A stretch of DNA of 64,000 nucleotides from positions 593,802 through 657,801 of the forward strand of contig JADJFC010000001.1 in NCBI GenBank assembly GCA_016708785.1. Reading direction: 5' to 3'. The stretch is from Bacteroidota bacterium (GTDB lineage: Bacteria; Bacteroidota; Bacteroidia; AKYH767-A; 2013-40CM-41-45). Below the pieces are notes generated by a model. The model was given only the letters and a program-made list of their open reading frames with translations, had not been told where the DNA came from and made no database searches. Each line of letters begins with the position of its first letter. The stretch's first letter is position 1. The position numbers were made by a program, and so were the translations under genes. Below are positions 27,695 through 38,431 of this stretch, in pieces.

Positions 27695-30600
27695 TCAAAC
27701 AAACGTCCATGAGAATTATTTACGGGATTTTGTTTTTTTTCTATCTGTGCCAGAATGTTTATTCACAAAATTATTTTCAACAAGACGTAAAGTATACGAT
27801 CAATGTAACTCTCAATGATAAAAAGCATTTACTTACAGGGTCAGAAGATATTTATTATAAAAACAATTCAACAACAACTTTAAACGAACTATATTTTCAT
27901 CTGTATCCGAATGCTTACAAGAACAATTCAACCACTTTAGCAAAAGAATTATTCAATACAGGAGACAACATTTTTTTAGAATCCGAGAATAAAGATCTCG
28001 GCTACATTGATTCACTGGAATTTAAAGTAAATGGAGTTCCGGCTGAATGGAATCTTCTACAGGACACTATCGATATTTGCAGAATAAAACTTCCTAAACC
28101 GTTACAACCCGGAGATAGCATCCATATTACAACTCCATTCAAAGTTAAGATCCCGAACCACCGATTATCGAGGCTTGGTCACAATGCACAAGCATATTTC
28201 ATTACTCAGTGGTTCCCGAAACCGGCAGTGTTTGACAAGAATGGATGGAACTACTTTAGCTACCTTGATAAAGGCGAATACTATTCTGAATTTGGTTCAT
28301 TTGATGTGACAATAACATTACCTGAAAACTATGTTGTAGCTGCAACGGGTGAATTGGTCAATGGAGAATCTGAAATCGTATGGCTTGAAAATAAAGCTAA
28401 AGAAACGATGGCTATGTCTGATTTTCCTAAAGAGCTTGACATCCCTACATCGTCGGAAACGATGAAGACATTGCGATACAAACAAGATAGCATTCATGAT
28501 TTCGCATGGTTTGCAGATAAAAGATGGCATGTACTAAAAGGTGAAGTTGAACTACCTATAAGCAAAAGGAAAGTAACTACATGGTCTTTCTTTACCAATG
28601 CGGAAGCAGAAATGTGGCGTAAAGCCCCTGAATATATTTCGAACGGAATTCGTTACATGTCAAACTGGGTTGGCGAATATCCATATTCAACTTGCACTGT
28701 TGTTGATGTAACCTATGCATCAGGAAGTGGAATGGAGTATCCAATGGTTGCAACGATTGGAAGCTATGGTGATCCATTTGAATTGGATGTTACGATTGTT
28801 CACGAAGTGATACATAATTGGTTCTATGGAATTATAGGAAGCAATGAACGCAAACATCCTTGGATGGACGAAGGCATTTGCAACTTTTACGAAACTCGGT
28901 ACATCTACACGGAATACGCAAGTGATAAATCAAAACAATTAAACAATGTCTATTCTTATGGAAGATTTAAAAAGCTGTTGAATCTTGAGAAAATAAATCA
29001 CAAGGATATTCAATACCAACGGTATTTAGCAGGGGCCAGAAGGCATACCAGCGTATCACCGGATGATTACGCTCAAAACTTCTCTCGAGCTAATTATGGT
29101 GGAGCTGTATATTACAAGACCACCATAAGCACTGATTATCTTAAGGAATATTTAGGAGACTCCCTATTTGATCGTTGCATGAAGCGTTTCTATGAGAATT
29201 GGAAATTCAAACATCCTGACCCGGTTGATATGAAGAATGAATTTGAAATTGAATCCGGGCAAAAACTGGATTGGTATTTCAATGATCTTATACGTTCGGA
29301 TAAATATATTGACTACAGCATCTGCTCTATCAAAAAAGAAAACGGCAACGCTAAATTGACACTTTCTAATAAAGGAGAAATTGCAGGTCCGCTTTGGATC
29401 AGCAAGATGAAAGACGGCTCAATAAAATCGACAGAAAAAATTGATGGTTTTAGCGGAACGAAAAAAATTGAAATGGCATTTGAAGATGGAAGTTCATATA
29501 AGATTGATGCTAATAAAGAAATTCCTGAACTTGACAGAAAAAACAATACGATAAAAAGTTCAGGCTTGTTTAAGAAAACAGAAAAGTTGAATTTGCAGTT
29601 TCTGTCTGCCTTAGAAGACCCTGATCGAACACAATTGTTCTACATCCCCGTTATTGGTTACAACGTGTACAATTCATTTATGGGTGGAATAGCATTTCAC
29701 AATGTTTCATTCCACGAAAAACCATTTGAATTTGCAGTAATGCCCATGTATGCCACCAAGACTCAAGACCTGGCAGGTGGTGCTGATTTCAGGTATCATT
29801 TTTATTTAAAAAACAGTGCGATCAAAAAAATAACAATTCAGGAAACGATTGGACATTATGCATATGCCGATGATGAATATGTGAATGGAACTACTGGAGA
29901 AACTTATTCAAATACTTTAAAATTTACAAAAGCTGACACCCGATTTATTTTCACTTTCAAAAATCCACATCCGCAAAAGAAAATCACGAAAGAGTTTGAG
30001 ATCAGAAATGTACTCGTGAACCGCGATATCGCTTATTTCTATGATTACAAACCACAAACTGTATTGTTCAATTATGTGAAAGCTGAATATAGGAGAATCA
30101 ATTCAAATGCATTGGATGCAAGTAGTCAAAAGATAGCAGCAGAATATGATGTGGACCACTTTAAGGCAAATCTGGAATTCAAACAATTCTTCTGTTATGG
30201 TAAAGAGAACAAAGGAGTTCATACACGTTTTTTCCTAGGGTACTTACATTTGAATGAACAGAATGTCAATCCCGATGTAGATTACAGATACATTCTTAGT
30301 GGAACTCCCGGAAACAGAGATTACCTTTATGACGACATCTTCATTGGCAGGACTGAAGAAACAGGTTTATTTTCCCGACAATTTATTCGCAACGATGCAG
30401 GATTTACCACACCAACACTTTTCTACAGAAAAGCCAGTGAATGGATGGTTGGATTGAATGCTTCCACTACACTTCCAGGCTTTATTCCTTTCCGGTTGTA
30501 TGTTAATATAGGAACATTCAACGATTCCGATCTTCCGGCAGGTACTGTAGAAACGTCAGGTGTTTCATGGGAATTAGGTGTAGAATTGCCGTTAGTGAAA

Positions 30601-30752
30601 GAAGTTTTAACGGTGTATTTCCCTTTTGCGTATTCAAATGACATTCAGTATATCAACGAACAGCAGGGGTTGAACTTTGGTGATCTCATTCGATTTGAAT
30701 TACATCTTCAGAAACTCAATCCTTTGAATTATATTCGCACGACATTAAGATA

Positions 30753-30753
<1 letters not shown>
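27691..30753 (+). CDS. M1-family metallopeptidase with C-terminal beta-rich domain
   Basis: 1020 residues. Signal peptide near residues 7-26. The gluzincin motif HEVIHNW is at residues 371-377 (zinc ligands His371 and His375) with Glu394 in WMDEGICNFYE as third ligand. The segment ASGSGMEYPMVATI replaces the usual GAMEN substrate motif. Residues beyond about 610 are not peptidase: they show alternating beta strands and may form an outer-membrane barrel, a common arrangement in Bacteroidota M1 proteins but unproven. It overlaps the TlpA-like gene by four bases and lpxH by one. Confidence 0.88.
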
Positions 30754-31580
<827 letters not shown>

Positions 31581-31594
31581 AACTTACTATAAGG

Positions 31595-31634
31595 TTAAGC
31601 GATTACCTTAAAGTAATCGCCTAACGCTTTTAGC
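31595..31634. terminator. Hairpin between lpxH and osmC, possible terminator
   Basis: GCGATTAC (31599-31606), a six-base loop and GTAATCGC (31613-31620) form a perfect eight-base stem that extends with mismatches. It lies between convergent genes. There is no long T-run on either strand, so termination is uncertain. Confidence 0.4.
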
Positions 31635-31686
31635 AATCCGAAATCCTCATCCCGATAGCAATCGGAATTCATTCTTCATTCTCGAT

Positions 31687-32121
31687 TCAACCAACCTTCA
31701 CGGTGGTATTCAAGATCACTTTCGATTTGATGGAATTTGAAATGAGACAAGCAGCTTCAGATTTTTGAAGAACGCGTTCTGCTTTTTCTTTATCAGCTTC
31801 GTTTTTGATGGTGAGTTCGGGATTGAGAGCAATTTCTGTCATCAGATATTTACCTTCAATTTGTTCAAGTTTTCCGGCTGATTTACAACTGAAGTCTGTA
31901 AATTCCAATTTAAAATTTTCAGCAATTGCCAGAAAAGTTGTCATAAAGCAACTTACCACTGAAGCCGTTAATAAATGTTCAGGCGACCAAACACCTTCCA
32001 CTCCTTTTGGGAATGGCAATGGAGTAGCGACATCGAATTTTGTATTCAATTCAGTTGATGATAATTCACCTTTTCTTTCTGAAGTCCATTTAAGATCGAC
32101 AGCATAATAATGAGCATCCAT
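31687..32121 (-). CDS. OsmC/Ohr-family peroxiredoxin-like protein
   Basis: 144 residues. OsmC-fold proteins reduce organic hydroperoxides using two cysteines; both are here, in LTASVVSCFMTTFLAIAENF and in LQKSEAACLISNSIKSKVIL. The segment KGVEGVWSPEHLLTASV is typical of the YhfA/OsmC branch. It is monocistronic, convergent with lpxH. A TGTGA-N6-TCACA palindrome lies about 95 bases upstream. Confidence 0.92.
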   Translation of the reverse strand: MDAHYYAVDLKWTSERKGELSSTELNTKFDVATPLPFPKGVEGVWSPEHLLTASVVSCFMTTFLAIAENFKLEFTDFSCKSAGKLEQIEGKYLMTEIALNPELTIKNEADKEKAERVLQKSEAACLISNSIKSKVILNTTVKVG

Positions 32122-32213
32122 AAGTTCTTACTTTAATTATTGTTTATTACAAATCACTATGTCATTGAACAAGCATTGACGTAACAAAAGTCCGATAATC
32201 AGACAAAGAACAC

Positions 32214-32229
32214 TGTGACTATAGTCACA
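32214..32229. promoter_or_regulatory. CRP/FNR-type operator TGTGACTATAGTCACA
   Basis: A perfect 16-base palindrome that matches the CRP-family half-site pattern TGTGA-N6-TCACA exactly. It lies upstream of osmC on the minus strand, about 40 bases before the likely transcription start if GACTTTTG at 32185-32192 is the -7 element, a position suited to activation. The regulator is unknown. Confidence 0.55.
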
Positions 32230-32359
32230 CAATGAGAAATAATTATTGGCTTTACTTTTCACAAAACGGCTAATAAGAGAATCCTTGGATATAATGCATT
32301 CCATACTATATGAATTGAGAAAATGCGGGAAAATTCACAAATTACCACATATTTAAATA

Positions 32360-32396
32360 GTCAAAGGGAAAACGACTCACAGAGTTCCCCTTTGAC
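32360..32396 (-). terminator. Hairpin after the efflux adaptor gene
   Basis: GTCAAAGGG-AA pairs with TTCCCCTTTGAC across a 14-base loop, about 45 bases after the adaptor stop. The tail on the minus strand is TATTTAAAT, not a pure T-run, so termination is only probable. Confidence 0.45.
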
Positions 32397-32439
32397 CTTA
32401 TTTTCCACTCAAATTTTCATGACAAAAATTATCTCGAGC

Positions 32440-33466
32440 TCACTCTTCAGATTTATTCTTTAATGCCATTAACAGAGTGTAAGCATTTTTTATAACGATG
32501 GTCTGGTCTTTGAAAAGTTCGCCATTCAAAATCTCAACCCTTCCCTTTTCTTTTACACCAGTCTCCACTTCTTTCATTTCAAATTTATTCCCGGGTATTG
32601 TAACAAAAACAAAATAGTGACCTTCGAAATTGACAACGGCATCATCGTTGGTTACCCATGTTTTGTGGCTTTTTACTTCCAAGTCGGCATTCATGTACAT
32701 TCCGGGCAAAAGTCGCTACTAATTTTTGGCCAATTGATATTTTTTCGAGATCCTTTTCAAAGATCATCAAATTCAAATGTATGTCTGCCGGATTAACCAA
32801 TTCAAATAGCACATCAGTAGGGCTAACGAATTTCCCGATATTGACATTTACTTTTGAAACAAATCCATCAATAGGCGAATAAATGTTTATGCTTTTCGAA
32901 ATGCCATTTTCAGAAAGTGTTTTCGGGTTTAATCCAATTAACCTTAATTTTTCAGTCAGTGCATTCAAGCTGATCTTTTGCGTTTGATAATCCATTTCAG
33001 CCTGTTGTAAAACCTTATCACTAGAAGCTTTGCTTAGATTTAACTCTTTCTGCCGATTGTATTCTGCCTCGGTATAGATCAATTTTGATTTTGTGGTAAG
33101 AAATTCCTGTTGCAGTTCGATATAACGCTGGTCTTCCATAACGGCAATTACTTCCCCATTGTTGACATGCATTCCGGGCAATAACTTTGTAGATTTCAGA
33201 TATCCGCCTAAAGGCATGCTGATGGACACCATATTCTGTGGTGGAACATCGATCTTTCCATTTACTTTAATGACTGAAGAAATACTCTGCTCCTCGATCT
33301 TTCCCAATTCGATGGCCGCAGATTTCAACTGGACATCATTGAGTGTCAAAACATCCAGCTCTGGCTCTGTGCTTACTGCAACCTTTTCCTGAACTTTATT
33401 ATTGCCACAAGCACTAAATGTGAAAATAGCAATTATCAATATATATATTCTCATTGTTGATTTCAT
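32440..33466 (-). pseudogene. CusB/CzcB-type RND efflux adaptor, internally deleted and frameshifted
   Basis: Two frames, 33466-32642 and 32709-32440, together make most of a periplasmic adaptor of heavy-metal RND pumps. The first has a lipoprotein-like N-terminus (IIAIFTFSACGNN), the biotinyl-lipoyl segment (GGYLKSTKLLPGMHVNNGEV) and helical hairpin, ending after EKISIGQKLVATFARN. The second resumes at PGMYMNADLEVKSHKTWV. Family members have roughly 35-45 more residues of beta-barrel between these points. The junction at 32705-32712 lies in cttttgcc (minus strand), which could be a direct-repeat remnant of the deletion. As assembled it is unlikely to work. It overlaps the pump gene by four bases. 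Confidence 0.8.
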
Positions 33467-36400
33467 TTTATAGTTAAATAATTAAGCTGAATGATTGCCA
33501 TATTTAAATCATTGACTGCTTCTATGTAATTACTTTGAATGGATGCTGAGTTGTTGATCAGAATTGCCCATTCAAGAAAATTTATCTCGCCATTGACAAA
33601 TTTAGCACTTGCGATATTTTTCATATCCACTGCATTTTGTAATCCTTTGGATTCAAAATAATTTACATTGCTATTCTTCAATTCATATTCTTTTGATGCA
33701 GCGAGCAATTCATTTCTAAAAGAAATAAGACCAGTTTGATAATTGTTTTCCGCAATTACTTCCAGATATTTTGCAGCCTTAACTTTTCCTTTTTGTGAGC
33801 CAAAAAACAAAGGCACTCCAATTCCGAACTGCGCTGATTTGAAATTAGGTGAGTTATCGTAAACGACATTGTCCGGGCCCAACCCTTCTATACTCATCCA
33901 ATTGTAACCAACGAGGAGATCAGGCATCAATCGGGAACGCTCTAGTTTTACTTGTGCGAGTGAGATCTTCTTTTGTTGATCCAGCACAAGGATAGATGGA
34001 TGTTTACGAATAGCAGATGTGTCAGGAGTAACTGCAAGTTCAAGTTTGGTGTTTACCGGAGATGGCACTAAAACAGAATCTACATTCAGCAAAAGTTGAA
34101 ATCGCAATGCCAGCATTTCCTTGTCAAGTTGCAACTGCTTTAATTGCATTCCAACCTGAGAACGTTGGCTCTCGGCCATGATCTTTTCAAGAGCACCGCT
34201 CTCCCCTTTTTCGAATCGCAATTCTGCTTTAGATAAAAAACCACTGTAGATGCTATCAGTCTGCAATAAAATGGTTTCCTTTTGTTGCAAGTATAATTGC
34301 CGAAAAACACTTCGCTGACTTGCTTTCGCAATTCTGCTTCTTTAAGAACAAGATTCAGCATTCCGGAATTGTACGTTTCTTTCAGTACAGATTTTTGTTT
34401 TGCATAAACTGTTGGAAAACTAAGCGACTGAGAAACGCTCCACTTCACATCGTTATTGATACTGTTGAATTGTCCATATTCAAAACCTAATCCTGTTTGA
34501 GGTATATTGATGGCAGATTTAGCAAGCCTGAGTTGGTACTCATTCTGCAAACGTTCATTTCTGACAGAAGTATTGTTCTTCAATGCAATTTCAATTGCTT
34601 CATTCAGAGTCAAACTTTTTTGTGCATTAACAAAAGAACTTGCTGCTAAAAGAAATCCGGCTATAAGAAGAGCTACTTTTCCTGAACCACTTTTTACCTT
34701 CGATAAATTAACTGTCTCAAACATTACATATAGTATTGGCAACAAAAATAAAGTCAGGAAGGTAGCGATCAATAATCCACCTATGACAACTGTTGCAAGA
34801 GGTCTTTGGACTTCTGCACCGGAACCATTGCTCAATGCCATTGGTAAAAATCCAAGAGATGCGACAAAAGCGGTCATTAGAACAGGTCGTAAACGAACTT
34901 TCGTACCCATTATCACAATTCTTCTCAGATCTGCCATACCATCTTTCTTTAACCTGTTGAATTCTGCTATTAATACAATTCCATTTAAAACAGCTACACC
35001 AAACAAGGCAATAAAACCGACGCCGGCACTGATACTAAAAGGCATTCCTCTCATTGCAAGAAAATAAATTCCGCCAATAGCGGATAAAGGAATAGCTGTA
35101 TAGATCAGTAAGCCATGCTTAACAGAATTGAAAGCAAAGAACAAAAGTAAAAATATTAGCAAAAGCGAAACAGGAACAGCTATTAACAATCTTTCCTTCG
35201 CAGCTAATAAATTTTCAAATGCACCGCCATAGGTTATATAGTAACCTGCGGGTAATTTTACTTTATCTTCAACTTTTTTCTGCAGTTCGTTGACGATCGT
35301 TTGCACATCTCTACCGCGAACATTGAATCCAACTACTATCCTTCGTTTTGCATCTTCTCTTTGAATTTGGTTCGGTCCGTTTTTAATACTTACTTCTGCA
35401 AGTTGATATAAAGGAATCTGATTTCCGTTAGGAGTAGGTATGAGCAGATTTTTTACGTCCTCAAGATTTTCCCTTCGTTGTGAGCTTAATCGCACAACCA
35501 ATTCAAATCGCCGCTCCCCTTCGAAAACCAATCCTGTGCTTTGTCCCGCAAAAGCAATATTGACAACTCTGTTCACGTCAGCAATATTCATATTATACTG
35601 AGCTAAAACTGCTCTATTGTATTCTATAACTATCTGCGGCATTCCGGTAACAGGTTCAACATACAGATCCCGACTGCCTTCCACTTCATTCACAAGGACA
35701 CCCATTTTATCTGCATAGAATGCTAACGTATCTAAATTTTCCCCAAATATTTTACAGACAACATCCTGCCTTGCACCCGTCATTAATTCATTGAATCGCA
35801 TTTGAACAGGGTATTGAAATCCGGCTGTAATACCTGGAACATCTTCCAGCGCTTTACTCATTTTTGCAGCAAGTTCATCGAATGTTTTTGCAGATGTCCA
35901 TTCACTTTTATCTTTCAGAATGACCATCATGTCGCTTGCTTCAATTGGCATAGGGTCGGTAGGTACTTCCCCACTACCAATTTTTGTGACTACTTTTTCG
36001 ACTTCAGGGAAACGTGTTTTTAAAATATGCGCAGCCTTTTGTGTTCCTTCAATAGTTGTATTCAAATTACTTCCTGTGAGTACACGAGTATCGACTGCAA
36101 AATCTCCTTCTTCCAATGCAGGAATGAATTCACCGCCCAAATTTGTCAGAATCACAATTGCTGAAATGAACATCACTACAACAGTAGCAATTATCGTTTT
36201 CGGAAATTGCAAAACCTTTTCCAGTAAATGCTGATATCTTCTTTCTATCTGAAACATGATGCGATCTGATAATCCCGGTTTAGGATCATTCGTTTTCTTT
36301 AAGAAAAATGCACTCATCATAGGTACATAGGTGATGGAAAGAATGAATGCACCTAGCAATGCAAATGCAACCGTTTGCGCCATTGGCTTGAACATCTTTC

Positions 36401-37820
36401 CTTCAATACCTTCGAGTGTAAAGATCGGCAGATAAACAATTAGGATTATTATTTGTCCGAATACGGCACTGTTCATCATCTTCGATGCCGACTCTTTCAC
36501 CTGAGTATCCATCTGCTTTTGTGTAAAGAGAGTGATGCCGGAGAGTTTTTTGCTATGATAAAGCTGATGCATAACAGCTTCAACAATAATTACGGCACCG
36601 TCTACGATCAATCCGAAGTCAAGAGCACCCAGACTCATCAAATTCCCGCTTACACCAAATGTGTTCATCAGAATGATCGCAAACAACAATGAAAGTGGAA
36701 TGACAGAAGCTACTAATAATCCGGCTCGAAAATTTCCCAGGAAGAGTACCAAGATAAACACTACGATCAATGCCCCTTCGATCAAATTTTTAACCACAGT
36801 GCTAATTGCGTTGTTCACCATTTTCGTTCTGTCAAGGAATGGCTCGATCACAATTCCTTCAGGCAGAGTTTTTCGGATCTGTTCGATACGCTCTTTTACA
36901 TTCTTAATTACTTCGCTACTATTGGCACCTTTCAACATCATGACCACAGCACCGGAAACTTCGCCCTCATCATTGTAGGTCATTGCGCCATATCGTGTTG
37001 CATATCCTGTTTGAACTTCCGCCAAATCCTTTATCATAATTGGAGTTCCGCTATTGGTTGCAGATACAGCGATGTTTTCAATATCATTAACGGAACCAAT
37101 CAAGCCTTCACTTCTTATAAATAAAACTGTGGCACCTTTTTCTATATATGCACCACCTGTGTTTTGATTATTCTTTTCGAGTGCGGCAAAAACATCATTT
37201 ACTGTCAAGTCATACGATTGAAGTTTGTTGGGATCAACTGCAATTTCGTACTGCTTCAGTTTGCCTCCGAAACTGCTGACTTCTGCAACACCCTTCACTC
37301 CTATCAATTGACGACGTACGATCCAATCCTGGATAGTTCGCAAATCTGTTTCATCGTATTTATTCTTATAGCCGTCTTTTGCTCTTACTACATACTGGTA
37401 GATCTCTCCGAGTCCGGTAGTGATTGGACCTAATTCCGGCGACCCTATTCCTGCAGGGATCTGAGACTGTACCTGCTGCAACCGTTCAGCAACTTGTTGT
37501 CGAGCCCAATATACATCAACATCATTATTGAACACGATAGTAACTAGCGACAATCCAAATCGGGAAAAACTTCTGATCTCTTTTATTCCATTGATATTGC
37601 TATTGGCTTGTTCGATGGGAAAGGTAACCAGACGTTCGATATCTGTTGCTCCAAATGAAGGAGCAATTGTGATGACCTGAACCTGATTGTCGGTGATATC
37701 AGGTACGGCATCGATAGGTAATTTTGTAGTCTGATATATCCCATAACCGACAAGTGCAAGGATAAATAGTCCTACGATGAGTTTATTCCGTATAGAAAAC
37801 TCAATTATTCTGGTAAGCAT
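33463..37820 (-). CDS. cusA: Heavy-metal RND pump fused to TolC-like channel, one frameshift
   Basis: After correcting one frameshift this encodes about 1452 residues. Residues 1-1035 are a CusA/CzcA proton-driven pump: TRIIEFSIRNKLIVGLFILA at the start, QVQVITIAPSFGATDIERLV, GALDFGLIVDGAVIIVEAVM (acidic residue of the proton relay), and the last helices. From about 1045 (a second signal-like segment, ALLIAGFLLAASSFVNAQKS) a TolC/CzcC outer-membrane channel follows (LTLNEAIEIALKNNTSVRNE). This fusion is known in Bacteroidota. The frame breaks at 34303-34307, a five-base homopolymer; one added base joins SEVFF to RQLYLQQKETILLQTDSIY. Likely substrates are Cu, Ag, Zn, Co or Cd; which one cannot be told. 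Confidence 0.88.
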
Positions 37821-37850
37821 ACATTTTTCTTTAATTAATAGTGAATAACT

Positions 37851-37918
37851 AATAATTAAGAATGAATGATAAATAATTTAAGCAAGCTGCAATTATTAAT
37901 CATTCATTATTAATTATT
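37851..37918. repeat. 28-base imperfect inverted repeat upstream of the RND operon pump gene
   Basis: The arms 37851-37878 and 37891-37918 are nearly reverse complements (about 25 of 28) across a 12-base loop. The sequence is AT-rich (TAATGAATGATTAATAATT type words). It sits between the 127-residue gene and the pump gene and could form an mRNA hairpin. Confidence 0.6.
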
Positions 37919-37936
37919 TCTACCTGAAAAAGGTAT

Positions 37937-38320
37937 TCACGCTTTTGGGGGTTGCCAGATTGTAGAGAGAAAAGAAGAAGGGAGAAAAGATTCTTTATAA
38001 GTAAAAAAAGTTTTTGTTTCGCTACAATAAGGTTTTAAGATCAAGTCAGAAAGTGGGCAGCTGATAACTGCTGTGAGCGTGATATTAATGCAACCATCAT
38101 CCGATTTGAAAGGCAGCTTCATATCCTGAGTATGATCTTCATCAACAACAATATTATCGGCATAATGCACCTTCAAAAAGGTCCAGAAAGTAAGTTCGCT
38201 TTTCTGTTCTTTATGTTCAAAATAATGATCAATTAATAAAGGTAATTTTACCAATTGGTACAGTTCCGTTGCTGTAAACAAATGGACAATCAAAAGTGAT
38301 ATGGCGATTAAATGCTTCAA
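37937..38320 (-). CDS. Small exported protein leading the metal-efflux operon
   Basis: 127 residues. N-terminal signal or anchor (KHLIAISLLIVHLFTATELY). The core has a His/Asp-rich stretch: IDHYFEHKEQKSELTFWTFL, then VHYADNIVVDEDHTQDMKLP and FKSDDGCINITLTAVISC. I recall similar short proteins ahead of CusA-type pumps in Bacteroidota, but no function is established. The acidic/His segment could bind metal (inference). It is 117 bases upstream of the pump gene on the same strand. Confidence 0.65.
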   Translation of the reverse strand: MKHLIAISLLIVHLFTATELYQLVKLPLLIDHYFEHKEQKSELTFWTFLKVHYADNIVVDEDHTQDMKLPFKSDDGCINITLTAVISCPLSDLILKPYCSETKTFFTYKESFLPSSFLSTIWQPPKA

Positions 38321-38431
38321 GACTTCAAAAATAGGGAATTTTCTTTACCTTTTATATATCCGCGAAATTGCATAAAAAAATAGGATAAAGTATGAAGCAA
38401 TGACAAATGAACAAACAAAAGTGGTTTTTTC

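Larger units (their letters stand above)
32122..32439. other. Upstream region of osmC / downstream region of the efflux operon
   Basis: No gene is supported in these 318 bases. They contain the CRP-like palindrome (32214-32229), a candidate minus-strand promoter word (caaaagtc at 32185-32192, reading GACTTTTG) and a hairpin at 32360-32396. Confidence 0.6.

Noticed and set aside
34507..35067. 186-codon plus-strand frame antisense to the RND pump
   Set aside because: Shadow of a highly conserved membrane protein; no independent features.
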